Assembly (NCBI RefSeq): GCF_015477805.1
Contig: NZ_JADLQL010000003.1
Location: forward strand, 558,001-622,000
Origin: Nocardia flavorosea
Lineage (GTDB): Bacteria > Actinomycetota > Actinomycetes > Mycobacteriales > Mycobacteriaceae
DNA length: 64,000 bases
Direction of reading: 5' to 3'
How positions within the stretch are numbered: the first letter of the stretch is position 1; each line of letters begins with the position of its first letter. The translations under genes were made by a program, and so were the position numbers. The notes beneath the pieces were generated by a model that worked only from the letters and a program-made list of their open reading frames with translations, did not search any database and was not told where the DNA came from. Shown piece after piece: positions 17,633 to 26,734 of this stretch.

Positions 17633-18077
17633 GGTGCACCTCGAAGCTGATCGGGCGACTGCCCGGCGGCAGTCGGATCGGGCAGCAATCGTAGGCGAAG
17701 CGGAGCCGAGTACGAACTCGGCGGCTTCCCGCTGTGTAGAAGTGCACCGGCCGGGGGCGCAGTCCGGGTTCGATGTGACCGCCGCGATATGTAAACAAAT
17801 GTAAACCACTGGAGAAGCGGTCATTTCCGGAGTTTCACCGGTACGGCCGGCGGGTGCCGCCGAAACGTCCGATCTGCCGTCTCACGGCCGGTTTCCCCAG
17901 GTGGCCTGTTCCGGCCGCCGGATCGCCCGCGTCCGTGCAGTGACCACCACATTGCGACGCCCTCACAGCTCACCGACCTGCGATTTTCGTTGTGAGAAAG
18001 CCGTTTGGCCGGGTCCGGCGGCGTCCTTACAGTCGAGGCGTCAGCCCGATTTCACCGCTTGCAGAAAAGGGGGCGTC
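17633..18077. other. Divergent promoter region of the protease gene and narG
   Basis: There is no gene in these 445 bases; an in-frame extension of narG to 17901 is open but lacks start signals. The centre is AT-richer than the surroundings. It contains the CTCAC...GTGAGAAA element annotated separately, and AAAAGGGGG just before the narG GTG. Confidence 0.55.
17962..17999. promoter_or_regulatory. Candidate nitrate-operon operator upstream of narG
   Basis: CTCACA (17962-17967) and TGTGAGAAA (17991-17999) form an inverted repeat. The right half matches the GTGAGAAA found upstream of narK, at almost the same distance from the start codon (78 versus 82 nt). This suggests co-regulation of nitrate respiration and nitrite assimilation. 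The protein that binds it is unknown; NnaR is one candidate. Confidence 0.4.
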
Positions 18078-21000
18078 GTGGTTGCTTCACGCACTCCGGG
18101 TTCAGCTGTCGCGCCGGAAACCGCCGCCGCGGGCGATGCGCTCCTGCGACTGGGCAAGTACTTCCAGCGCGGCGAGGTCTCGGCCGATCATCGCACCGTG
18201 CACAGGGTCGGTGGGCGCGGTGCCGACGAGTTCTATCGCGACCGCTGGTCGCACGACAAAGTGGTGCGCTCCACCCATGGAGTGAACTGCACCGGTTCCT
18301 GCTCGTGGAAGATCTACGTGAAAGACGGTGTGATCACCTGGGAATCGCAGCAGACCGACTATCCGTCGGTGGGGTCGGACAAACCCGAATACGAACCGCG
18401 CGGCTGTCCGCGCGGCGCGTCCTTCTCCTGGTACACCTATTCCCCGGCGCGGGTCCGGTACCCGTATGTGCGGTCGGCGTTGCTCGAGATGTACCGGGAA
18501 GCCAAGCAGCGGTTGAAAGACCCGGTGCTCGCGTGGGGCGATATCGTCGCCGACCCCGAGCGGTCGCGTGAATACAAGGCCGCGCGGGGTAAAGGCGGAT
18601 TCGTCCGTGCCGAATGGTGGGAGGCCGCCGAGATAGCGGCCGCCGCGCATGTGCACACCATCAAGGAGTTCGGCCCGGACCGGGTCGCGGGGTTTTCGCC
18701 GATTCCGGCGATGTCCATGGTCAGCCATGCGGTCGGCGCCCGGTTCATCTCCCTGCTGGGCGGGTCGATGCTGTCGTTCTACGACTGGTACGCCGATCTG
18801 CCCGTGGCCTCTCCACAGGTTTTCGGCGATCAGACCGATGTGCCGGAATCCGCGGACTGGTTCGACGCCGGATACCTCATCATGTGGGGCTCGAACGTCC
18901 CGGTGACCCGCACACCGGACGCCCACTACATGACCGAGGCCCGCTACCGCGGTCAGAAGGTCGTGGTGGTGTCGCCGGATTACGCCGACAACACCAAATT
19001 CGCCGACGAATGGGTCGCCGCCCGGCCCGGGACCGACGCCGCGCTGGCGATGGCAATGGGGCATGTGGTGCTGCGCGAATTCTTCGTCGACCGCATAACG
19101 CCCCGCTTCCTGGACTACGTCGGCAAGTACACCGATCTGCCGTTCTTGATCACCGTGGACGAGGGCGCGGACGGGGTCGCGGTACCGGGCAAATTCCTGA
19201 CCGCCGCCGATCTCGGCAATACCGACGAAGGTGCCGAGTTCCGGACCGTGCTGCTGGACTCGGATGGGGCGCCGGTGGTGCCGAACGGGTCGCTGGGGGA
19301 CCGGTTCGGGGAGAACGGCACCGGCCGGTGGAATCTCGACCTGGCAGGTGTCGAACCGCTCCTGACGCTGTACGGCCGCACCGACGATGCTGCGGCCGTA
19401 CAGTTCCCCCGGTTCGACAGCGACGTGCCCGGCGTTCTGACCCGCGGCATCCCCACGGCGATGGTCGCGGGTAAACGGGTGACGACGGTCTTCGATCTGC
19501 TGCTCGCCCAGTACGGCGTCGGCCGGCCGGGTCTTCCCGGCACCTGGCCCACCGGCTACGACGACGCCACCGAGCCCTACACCCCGGCCTGGCAGGAGGC
19601 CATCACCGGCGTGCCGGCCGTACAGGCCCGCCGGATCGCCCGCGAATTCGCCGATAACGCCGACCGCTCCGGTGGCCGGTCGATGATCCTGATGGGCGCC
19701 GGCACCAACCACTGGTTCCATTCCGACCAGATCTACCGGTCCTTCTTCACGCTGACCCTGCTCACCGGATGCCAGGGCGTCAACGGCGGCGGGTGGGCGC
19801 ACTATGTGGGTCAGGAGAAATGCCGCCCGGTGACCGGTTGGTCCACGCTGGCCTTCGGCCTGGACTGGCAGCGCCCGCCGCGGCAGATGCAGGGCACGGT
19901 GTTCTGGTACCTGGCCAACGATCAGTGGCGCTACGACCCGTTCACCGCCGAAACTTTCGCCTCACCCCTCGGCAAAGGGACGTTCGCCGGACGCACGGCC
20001 GCGGACAATATCGCCCTGGCCACCCGCCTGGGCTGGATGCCCTCCTATCCGACCTTCGACCGCAACCCCCTCGACCTCGCCGACGAAGCCGCGGCCGCCG
20101 GGCGCACCGCGGCCGATCATGTGGTCGACGGCCTGAAATCCGGTGCGTTGCGCTTCGCCTGCGAAGACCCGGACGCTCCGGAGAACTTTCCGCGCGTGCT
20201 CACGGTCTGGCGGGCCAATCTGCTGGGGTCGTCCGGCAAAGGCAACGAATACTTCCACCGGCACCTGCTCGGGGCCGATTCCAATCTGCAGACCACCGAC
20301 ACCGCCGGGGTCCGTCCCGAGGAGCTGGTGTGGCGCGACGAAGCCGCCACCGGAAAACTCGATCTGTTGCTCTCCCTGGATTTCCGGATGACCAGCACCA
20401 CGCTGTTCTCCGATATCGTGCTCCCGGCCGCCACCTGGTACGAGAAACACGATCTGTCCTCGACGGATATGCATCCGTTCGTGCACGCCTTCACTCCGGC
20501 CATTTCGCCGCCGTGGGAAGCGAAAACCGATTTCGAGGCGTTCCACCGGATCGCTCGCGGTTTCTCCTGGCTGGCCGAGAAACATCTCGGGGTGCGCAAG
20601 GATATCGTCGCGGTGCCGCTACAGCACGATTCGCCGGATGCCATGGCCCAGGCCGGCGGCCGGGTGCTGGACTGGAAGGCCGGGGAATGCGAACCGGTCC
20701 CGGGCAAGACCATGCCGAAACTGGTGGTGGTCGAACGGGATTATTCGAAGATCGCGGAGAAGATGGCCGCGCTCGGGCCGCTGGTCGATACCCTCGGCGT
20801 CACCACCAAGGGGATCACGACGCATCCGGATGCCGAGGTCGAATACCTCGCAGGCGCGAACGGGACGGTGGTGTCGGGGGTGGCGCAGGGCCGGCCCTCG
20901 CTGGCCAAGGACAGCCATGCCGCGGAGGCGATCCTGGCGCTGTCCGGCACCACCAACGGCCGGCTCGCGGTGGCGGGTTTCCAAGCCCTCGAACGGCGCA

Positions 21001-21800
21001 CCGGCACCGAACTGGCCGATCTGGCCGCCGAACACGAGGGTAAACGGATCACCTTCGCCGATACCCAGGCGCGTCCGGTACCGGTGATCACCTCACCGGA
21101 ATGGTCGGGATCGGAAACCGGGGGTCGCCGGTATTCGCCGTTCACCATCAACACCGAACGGCTCAAACCGTGGCACACCCTCACCGGGCGCCAGCATTTC
21201 TACCTCGACCACGACTGGATGATCGAACTCGGCGAACAGCTGCCGACCTTCCGGCCGCCGCTGGATATGACCGCGCTGTTCGCCGAACCCGGAGTCGGCG
21301 AGGTGAGCGAACGCGGGATCACCGTGCGCTATCTGACCCCGCACTCCAAATGGTCCATCCACTCCGCCTACCAGGACAACCTGCATATGCTCACGCTGTC
21401 GCGTGGCGGGCAGACCATCTGGATGTCGGATAAGGACGCGGCGAAAATCGGTGTTGCCGACAACGACTGGATCGAAGCGATCAACCGCAACGGTGTAGTG
21501 GTGGCCCGCGCCATCGTCTCGCACCGGATGCCCGAGGGCACCGTGTTCATGTACCACGCGCAGGACCGTGCGGTGGATGTCCCGCGGATCGAGGGAATCG
21601 CGGAACCTGGTGAAACCTTCAAAGGCAAGGGTAAACGCGGTGGTATCCACAACGCGCTCACCCGGATCATGATCAAACCTACACATCTCGTCGGTGGCTA
21701 CGCCCAGCAATCCTTCGCGCTGAACTACCACGGCCCGACCGGTAACCAGCGAGACGAGGTCACCACCATCCGCCGCCGCAGCCAGGAAGTCAGGTACTGA
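18078..21800 (+). CDS. narG: Respiratory nitrate reductase, alpha subunit
   Basis: A 1240-residue molybdopterin (bis-MGD) catalytic subunit that reduces nitrate to nitrite at the cytoplasmic face of the membrane. The N-terminal [4Fe-4S] motif is visible (HGVNCTGSCSWKIYVKDG, then CPRGASFSWY), as is SFYDWYADLP, whose Asp is the expected molybdenum ligand. Length matches NarG. GTG follows AAGGGGG within a few bases. First gene of narGHJI, with a 48-nt gap to narH. It depends on the cofactor enzymes (MoeZ and the MobA-MoeA fusion) encoded in this window. Confidence 0.97.
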   Translation: MVASRTPGSAVAPETAAAGDALLRLGKYFQRGEVSADHRTVHRVGGRGADEFYRDRWSHDKVVRSTHGVNCTGSCSWKIYVKDGVITWESQQTDYPSVGSDKPEYEPRGCPRGASFSWYTYSPARVRYPYVRSALLEMYREAKQRLKDPVLAWGDIVADPERSREYKAARGKGGFVRAEWWEAAEIAAAAHVHTIKEFGPDRVAGFSPIPAMSMVSHAVGARFISLLGGSMLSFYDWYADLPVASPQVFGDQTDVPESADWFDAGYLIMWGSNVPVTRTPDAHYMTEARYRGQKVVVVSPDYADNTKFADEWVAARPGTDAALAMAMGHVVLREFFVDRITPRFLDYVGKYTDLPFLITVDEGADGVAVPGKFLTAADLGNTDEGAEFRTVLLDSDGAPVVPNGSLGDRFGENGTGRWNLDLAGVEPLLTLYGRTDDAAAVQFPRFDSDVPGVLTRGIPTAMVAGKRVTTVFDLLLAQYGVGRPGLPGTWPTGYDDATEPYTPAWQEAITGVPAVQARRIAREFADNADRSGGRSMILMGAGTNHWFHSDQIYRSFFTLTLLTGCQGVNGGGWAHYVGQEKCRPVTGWSTLAFGLDWQRPPRQMQGTVFWYLANDQWRYDPFTAETFASPLGKGTFAGRTAADNIALATRLGWMPSYPTFDRNPLDLADEAAAAGRTAADHVVDGLKSGALRFACEDPDAPENFPRVLTVWRANLLGSSGKGNEYFHRHLLGADSNLQTTDTAGVRPEELVWRDEAATGKLDLLLSLDFRMTSTTLFSDIVLPAATWYEKHDLSSTDMHPFVHAFTPAISPPWEAKTDFEAFHRIARGFSWLAEKHLGVRKDIVAVPLQHDSPDAMAQAGGRVLDWKAGECEPVPGKTMPKLVVVERDYSKIAEKMAALGPLVDTLGVTTKGITTHPDAEVEYLAGANGTVVSGVAQGRPSLAKDSHAAEAILALSGTTNGRLAVAGFQALERRTGTELADLAAEHEGKRITFADTQARPVPVITSPEWSGSETGGRRYSPFTINTERLKPWHTLTGRQHFYLDHDWMIELGEQLPTFRPPLDMTALFAEPGVGEVSERGITVRYLTPHSKWSIHSAYQDNLHMLTLSRGGQTIWMSDKDAAKIGVADNDWIEAINRNGVVVARAIVSHRMPEGTVFMYHAQDRAVDVPRIEGIAEPGETFKGKGKRGGIHNALTRIMIKPTHLVGGYAQQSFALNYHGPTGNQRDEVTTIRRRSQEVRY

Positions 21801-21848
21801 TATGGCGCAGCCGGTTCATCCACACATTCCCGGAGAGGGGGACCAGCT

Positions 21849-23540
21849 ATGCGTGTGATGGCGCAAATGGCCATGGTCATGAATCTGGACAAATGCATCG
21901 GCTGCCACACCTGTTCGGTCACCTGCAAACAGGCCTGGACCAACCGCGGTGGCACGGAATACGTCTGGTTCAACAATGTGGAAACCCGGCCCGGCCAGGG
22001 GTATCCGCGGCAATATCAAGACCAGGAGAAGTGGAAGGGCGGCTGGACGCTCGACAAGCGGGGCAAGCTCACCCTGAAATCGGGGTCGCGATTCAAACGG
22101 CTGCTGAATATCTTCGCCAACCCCGACCTGCCGACCATCGAGGACTATTACGAGCCCTGGAGCTACGAATACGACAATCTGCTGTCCTCCCCGGCCATCG
22201 ACACCACACCGGTTGCCCGGCCGAAATCGCTGATCACCGGCGCGGATACGAAGGTCACCTGGGGTGCGAACTGGGACGACGATCTGGGGTCCGGGCCGGA
22301 ACAGGTCGGTAAGGATCCGCTGCTGGCACGGGTCTCCGAGCAGGTGAAGCTCGAATTCGAAGAGACCTTCATGTTCTACCTGCCGCGAATCTGCGAACAC
22401 TGCCTGAACCCGTCGTGCGCGGCCTCGTGCCCGTCCGGTGCGATCTACAAACGCTCCGAGGACGGTATCGTCCTGGTGGACCAGGACAAATGCCGCGGCT
22501 GGCGGCAGTGCATGACCGGCTGCCCGTACAAGAAGATCTACTTCAACCACAAAACCGGCAAAGCCGAGAAATGCACGTTCTGCTATCCCCGGGTGGAGGT
22601 CGGTATTCCGACCGTATGCTCGGAAACCTGCGTCGGCCGGCTGCGCTATATCGGCGTCATGCTCTACGACGCCGACGCGGTGCTCGAGGCGGCCTCGGTC
22701 ACCGAGGACAAAGATCTGTATCCGAGCCAGCTCGGGGTGTTCCTGAACCCGCATGATCCGCGGGTCGTCGCCGAGGCCGAACGTGCCGGGATATCCCCGG
22801 AATGGATTCAGGCCGCGCAGGATTCCCCGGTCTACAAACTCATCGTCGACTACCAGATCGCGCTACCGCTGCATCCGGAGTACCGCACCATGCCGATGGT
22901 CTGGTACGTGCCGCCGCTCTCGCCGGTCGTGGATGTGCTGACCGATACCGGGCACGACGGTGAGGATCACGCCAACCTGTTCGGCGCCATCGACGCGCTC
23001 CGCATCCCCGTCGAGTACTTGGCCGAACTGTTCACCGCCGGTGATGTCGGCCCGGTACGCGCGGCGCTACAGCGGCTCGCCGGGATGCGCGCGTTCATGC
23101 GGTCGGTCAACCTCGGACAGGAACCCGACCCGGCCATCGCGCCCTCGGTCCGGCTGGAACCGGAGGAGATCGAGGCCATGTACCGGCTGCTCGCCATCGC
23201 GAAATACGAGCACCGCTATGTGATCCCGACCGGCGCCGGAGCGCAGGCGCACGAACTGGACTCGCTCGCCACCGGCTGCAGCCTGGACAACGACGGCGGT
23301 CCGGGGATGACCGCCTTCGACCAGATGGTGGAGAAATTCCAGCTCACCGACTCGAATGAAGCGGCACCGGAGGAGAAGTCGGGCCGGATCAACCTGCTCA
23401 ACTGGGACGGGAAGAGCACCGACGGGCTGATTCCGGTCAGCACGAACGGGGTGGCCGCGGAAAAACCGAATCGGCAGCTCGCCGCGTCCGCGAACGGTGA
23501 AGGCACTACGCGACCCGAACCTTCGCAGGTCGGCCGGTGA
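21849..23540 (+). CDS. narH: Respiratory nitrate reductase, beta subunit
   Basis: A 563-residue electron-transfer subunit with four ferredoxin-type cysteine clusters: CIGCHTCSVTC near the N-terminus, then CEHCLNPSCAASC, CRGWRQCMTGC (one Cys replaced by Trp, as expected for the [3Fe-4S] centre) and CTFC...CSETC. It relays electrons from NarI haem to NarG. Compared with E. coli the C-terminus is longer, ending in a variable Asn/Ala-rich tail. The ATG follows GGAGAGGGGG. narJ starts 31 nt downstream. Confidence 0.97.
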   Translation: MRVMAQMAMVMNLDKCIGCHTCSVTCKQAWTNRGGTEYVWFNNVETRPGQGYPRQYQDQEKWKGGWTLDKRGKLTLKSGSRFKRLLNIFANPDLPTIEDYYEPWSYEYDNLLSSPAIDTTPVARPKSLITGADTKVTWGANWDDDLGSGPEQVGKDPLLARVSEQVKLEFEETFMFYLPRICEHCLNPSCAASCPSGAIYKRSEDGIVLVDQDKCRGWRQCMTGCPYKKIYFNHKTGKAEKCTFCYPRVEVGIPTVCSETCVGRLRYIGVMLYDADAVLEAASVTEDKDLYPSQLGVFLNPHDPRVVAEAERAGISPEWIQAAQDSPVYKLIVDYQIALPLHPEYRTMPMVWYVPPLSPVVDVLTDTGHDGEDHANLFGAIDALRIPVEYLAELFTAGDVGPVRAALQRLAGMRAFMRSVNLGQEPDPAIAPSVRLEPEEIEAMYRLLAIAKYEHRYVIPTGAGAQAHELDSLATGCSLDNDGGPGMTAFDQMVEKFQLTDSNEAAPEEKSGRINLLNWDGKSTDGLIPVSTNGVAAEKPNRQLAASANGEGTTRPEPSQVGR

Positions 23541-23571
23541 TTCGCCCGGTGCACGCAGAGCGGAGTAGACG

Positions 23572-24246
23572 ATGTCACTGCTGAAACTACGCCGCCGGCC
23601 CGAACCCGCGGTCGCGATGAGCGAACGGGACCGCCGGGTCGTCTGGCGCACCGCCGCTCTGCTGCTCGACTATCCCGCCACCATCACCATGCTCGACCAG
23701 GTGATCGCGGCCGTCGGCGAGCTACCGGAACCGGTGCGCACCCATCTCGCCGAGTTCTGCGACCACCTGCGCACCACACCGCAACTCGACCTGGCCGCGC
23801 ACTACGTCGAAACCTTCGATATGCGCCGCCGCGCCAGCCTGCACCTCACCTTCTACGCCTACGGTGACACCCGCAAACGCGGTATGGCGCTGCTGCGGTT
23901 CAAACACGCCTACCGGCACGCCGGGGTCGAACTCGACGACACCGAACTCCCGGATCACCTGCCGGTACTGCTGGAATTCGCCGCTACGGTCGACCCGATC
24001 GGCGGGGAACGCCTGCTCGGCGAACATGTTCCGGTGATAGAGCTGCTGCGACTGTCGCTGTCCGATGCCGGCTCGCCGTATGCCGGGGTGCTGGCCGCCG
24101 TACTGGCGACTCTCGCCCCACCGACCACCGCGGACCGGCGCAAGATCGCCGAACTCGCCGCGCAGGGTCCGCCCGAGGAAGAGGTCGGACTGGACCCCTT
24201 CGCCATCGACCCGACGATGCCGGACCGATCGGAAGGCCGCCGATGA
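23572..24246 (+). CDS. narJ: Nitrate reductase assembly chaperone NarJ
   Basis: A 224-residue helical protein of the NarJ/TorD-like family, which binds NarG and times molybdenum-cofactor insertion and membrane attachment. The family segment ETFDMRRRASLHLTFYAYGD, followed by RKRGMALLRFKHAYRHAG, is clear. The C-terminal tail is acidic. It lies between narH and narI. A 129-nt gap to narI contains a small coupled ORF and a duplicated initiation region. Confidence 0.95.
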   Translation: MSLLKLRRRPEPAVAMSERDRRVVWRTAALLLDYPATITMLDQVIAAVGELPEPVRTHLAEFCDHLRTTPQLDLAAHYVETFDMRRRASLHLTFYAYGDTRKRGMALLRFKHAYRHAGVELDDTELPDHLPVLLEFAATVDPIGGERLLGEHVPVIELLRLSLSDAGSPYAGVLAAVLATLAPPTTADRRKIAELAAQGPPEEEVGLDPFAIDPTMPDRSEGRR

Positions 24247-24263
24247 TGCGGTCCCGCTGCCCG

Positions 24264-24379
24264 GGTCTCCGCGGACCGCAGCCACCTGCTCCGAGGGGGC
24301 TCCGGTGATGTGTTCCCTCCTCCGCACTCGCTCTGGCCTCGGCGGACCACATATCCCTGTTCCGAGGAGGACCTGGTGA
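24264..24379 (+). repeat. Duplicated translation-initiation region before narI
   Basis: Bases about 24264-24308 and about 24335-24379 are imperfect direct copies (71-nt offset). Both read as a GCGGACC run, a CCTG-TCCGAGG Shine-Dalgarno region and a terminal GGTGA. The second copy is the genuine narI start. The first copy starts the small ORF at 24305. Confidence 0.6.
24305..24379 (+). CDS. Small leader ORF coupled to narI (24 codons)
   Basis: GTG-ATG starts at 24305/24308 follow CGAGGGGGCTCC. The frame encodes 24 residues (MMCSLLRTRSGLGGPHIPVP, then four more) and its TGA (24377-24379) overlaps the narI GTG (24376-24378) as GTGA. It may be translated and couple NarI synthesis to upstream translation, or it may be a by-product of the local duplication. 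No homologue is known to me. Confidence 0.35.
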   Translation: MMCSLLRTRSGLGGPHIPVPRRTW

Positions 24380-25116
24380 CCACATTCTTGTGGATGACCC
24401 TGCCCTACGTGGCTGTCACGTCGTTCGTGCTCGGCCATATCTGGCGCTACCGCAACGACCAGTTCGGCTGGACCACCCGCTCCTCGCAGATCTACGAGTC
24501 CCGCCTGCTGCGCATGGGTAGCCCCCTGTTCCATTTCGGCATGCTCGGGGTGTTCTTCGGTCATGTGCTCGGTGTCCTTATCCCCGGATCCTGGACCGCC
24601 GCCATGGGCATCAGCGAACACGTCTACCACCTGGTGTCGGTGAGCGCCGGCTCGGTGGCGGGCCTGATGGTGATCGCCGGTATCGGCATCCTGCTCTACC
24701 GCCGCTGCACCGTCCCCGCTGTCCGTAAAGCGACCACCGCCAACGACAAGTTCATGTACTTCCTGCTCGCCGGCGCCCTGATCACCGGCATGCTGAACAC
24801 CATGGGCAGCAACCTGCTGTGGGGCACCTACAACTACCGCGAAACGGTCTCCCCGTGGTTCCGCAGCCTGTTCACCCTGAGCCCCCAACCGGATTTGATG
24901 GTCGGCACCCCGTGGACGTTCCAAGCCCACGGCCTGTTCGTCCTGGTTCTGATCGCGGCCTGGCCTTACACTCGTCTCGTCCACATGTTCTCGGCCCCCG
25001 TCGGCTACCTGGTCCGCCCCTACGTGGTCTACCGCAGCAAGGAGATCGCGGGTTCCGACAAACGCCGCTACGCCCGCGCCTGGGAAGCGCCGGTCACCCC
25101 GGAACGCTGGCGCTGA
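24376..25116 (+). CDS. narI: Respiratory nitrate reductase, gamma subunit (cytochrome b)
   Basis: A 246-residue membrane protein with about five helices that oxidises menaquinol and passes electrons through two haems b to NarH. Expected haem-ligand histidines lie in GSPLFHFGMLGVFFGHVLG and in the later FQAHGLFVLVLIAAWPYTRLVHMF. GTG follows GAGGAGG by 5 nt. It ends only 9 nt from the convergent secreted-protein gene, so their terminators must overlap the coding regions. Confidence 0.96.
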   Translation: MTTFLWMTLPYVAVTSFVLGHIWRYRNDQFGWTTRSSQIYESRLLRMGSPLFHFGMLGVFFGHVLGVLIPGSWTAAMGISEHVYHLVSVSAGSVAGLMVIAGIGILLYRRCTVPAVRKATTANDKFMYFLLAGALITGMLNTMGSNLLWGTYNYRETVSPWFRSLFTLSPQPDLMVGTPWTFQAHGLFVLVLIAAWPYTRLVHMFSAPVGYLVRPYVVYRSKEIAGSDKRRYARAWEAPVTPERWR

Positions 25117-25125
25117 CCGACCGGT

Positions 25126-25659
25126 TCACACCGCGACGATGTTCAGGCCGGGTATCACGCTGATGGGTAGTGGCGCTGCTTCCCATTGCGTGCGGAGCAC
25201 GGTGACAGTGGCAACGATCGGACCCGCGCCGGTGTGTGCGATGGCCGTGGTCGGCAGCGTCGACGGGTAGCCGTCGATCGGGTAGTCGGGCAGGCGCCAG
25301 TGCCGCAGCTGTACCTCGCCGACCTTCCCGGTTTCGAGGTTGCGCCACGACACCGACAAATAGCGGTAGGGGTACTGATAGTGATAGGGGGCCGGGTCGG
25401 GGACCGTGAACTGCACGGCCGGCGGCGCCGGTGGGTGCTGCGCAATGTGCGCCGCCGGTGCCGCGATGACCGTCACCGGCTGAAGCGAGCCGCCGGGAAC
25501 ACCACCCGGGCCGATTTCGACGCCGCCGATCGCGGGGAAGTTCAGGGCGATACCGCTGGGAGCTACCGGTTGCGCGACTGCCGAGCCGAGGCCGCCGGGG
25601 ATTGCCAGCGCGGTCCCCGTCACCGCGGTCACCAGGATTCTGCGTACCCACACCAACAT
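25126..25659 (-). CDS. Secreted protein of unknown function
   Basis: A 177-residue protein with a clear signal peptide (two Arg, a hydrophobic core, cleavage expected after about residue 29 near SAVAQP). The mature part is rich in Pro, Ala and Val, with a Tyr-rich patch (PYHYQYPYRYL) and no cysteines, so it probably has a small beta-rich extracytoplasmic fold. I recognise no domain. A GGAACG ribosome-binding site precedes the ATG. It lies between narI (convergent) and a MerR regulator on the same strand, 196 bp away. Confidence 0.7.
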   Translation of the reverse strand: MLVWVRRILVTAVTGTALAIPGGLGSAVAQPVAPSGIALNFPAIGGVEIGPGGVPGGSLQPVTVIAAPAAHIAQHPPAPPAVQFTVPDPAPYHYQYPYRYLSVSWRNLETGKVGEVQLRHWRLPDYPIDGYPSTLPTTAIAHTGAGPIVATVTVLRTQWEAAPLPISVIPGLNIVAV

Positions 25660-25855
25660 GTTTCGTTCCTTCCGTCACGATCACCTGTTCGGTCTTCGCA
25701 CGCCGCCGCTGCCGGCTTCGAGCGTAACCCGCACGCTTCTCGAACTCGGTGGGTCTGCAAAGCAGGCCCCGGCACAGGCATCTCGTCGCCGGTCGGTCGC
25801 CGGTGCCGCCGCGCAGGAAGCCGTCTGCGGTGAGGGCTGGCGGTGTGCGCTGTGT

Positions 25856-26575
25856 TCAATCGGTGGCCGTGAGTATGCGGTTCACGCGGAGCAAGACGTC
25901 GAACTGGGCCTCGTTGTACAGGTCTTTCAAGGCCAACGCGAGGGCTTGGACGGCGCGTTGGGGGCCGACCGGTGAATCGTGGACCGCGGTGAGGTCCGGG
26001 TAGGTGGTCTGGAGTTTCCGGGCGTACGGCGCGACCTGTTCGGCCACTTTCGCCCGGGTCTGTTCATCGGCGTCGGCGGGTAGGTTGTCGAACTCGTCCA
26101 TGGCGGGATCGGTAGCGTTGCCGGTGGTCAGCATCTCGCGCAGCGAATTCAGGGCGGTCGGGCCGAGGACCCGGTTCATGATCACGGTGTAGGCGCGGTC
26201 GGCCTCGGTGAACTCGGCGGCGATCGGTGCCAGGTCGGGCGGAAGGTCGGTGGGGGTGCCCTGGCGGAGGATGAGTGCGAGTTCCATGCGGACGCGCTGC
26301 AGGCGCTCGATGGTCGCGGCCAGTTCGGCGTCCAGGGTGAGCAGCGATTCGTGTGGATATTCGCTCTCGCCCATCGCGGCGATCCTCGACAGGGGGATGC
26401 CGAGGTCGGACAGGCGTTTGATGCGCAGCACACGCAGCAGATGCGCGACGCCGTAGCGTTTGTAACCGTTGCTGCCACGTTCGGGTTGTTCGAGGAGACC
26501 GACATCGTGATAGTGCCGCACCGTCCGCACACTGGTGCCCGCGAGTTCGGCGAGTTCACGAGTACTCCAGGACAT
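25856..26575 (-). CDS. MerR family transcriptional regulator
   Basis: A 239-residue regulator. The N-terminal MerR winged helix is plain: STRELAELAGTSVRTVRHYH, then YGVAHLLRVLRIKRLSDLG (about residues 4-70), followed by a coiled-coil dimerisation helix and an effector domain with no cysteine, so it is not a metal-thiolate sensor. The sequence HYHDVGLLEQPERGSNGYKR is typical of the TipA/BltR-like group that responds to organic compounds. A 14-bp palindrome 52-65 bp upstream is its likely operator. Confidence 0.88.
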   Translation of the reverse strand: MSWSTRELAELAGTSVRTVRHYHDVGLLEQPERGSNGYKRYGVAHLLRVLRIKRLSDLGIPLSRIAAMGESEYPHESLLTLDAELAATIERLQRVRMELALILRQGTPTDLPPDLAPIAAEFTEADRAYTVIMNRVLGPTALNSLREMLTTGNATDPAMDEFDNLPADADEQTRAKVAEQVAPYARKLQTTYPDLTAVHDSPVGPQRAVQALALALKDLYNEAQFDVLLRVNRILTATD

Positions 26576-26617
26576 GGTCGGCTCCTCGGTCAGGATCTGC
26601 CGGCGTGCACTCGCCGC

Positions 26618-26646
26618 CTTCTACTCCAGGGTGAACCCTGCCGTAA
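26618..26646 (-). promoter_or_regulatory. MerR-type promoter and operator
   Basis: On the minus strand, TTACGG (26646-26641), a 17-bp spacer and TAGAAG (26623-26618) could be the promoter of the MerR gene. The spacer contains the perfect palindrome CAGGGTGAACCCTG (26627-26640). MerR proteins bind in the promoter spacer, so this looks like autoregulation. Confidence 0.45.
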
Positions 26647-26734
26647 CGGCATAGTCAATAGAAATACGCCGCCCCGCCGTGGAATATCCGAACGCTTCGT
26701 AACAGCGCGCATGGTCTCCGTATTCGGGCAAGCG

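Noticed and set aside
17633..18077. DosR (dormancy) box upstream of narG
   Set aside because: No sequence close to the GGGACT...AGTCCC consensus could be found.
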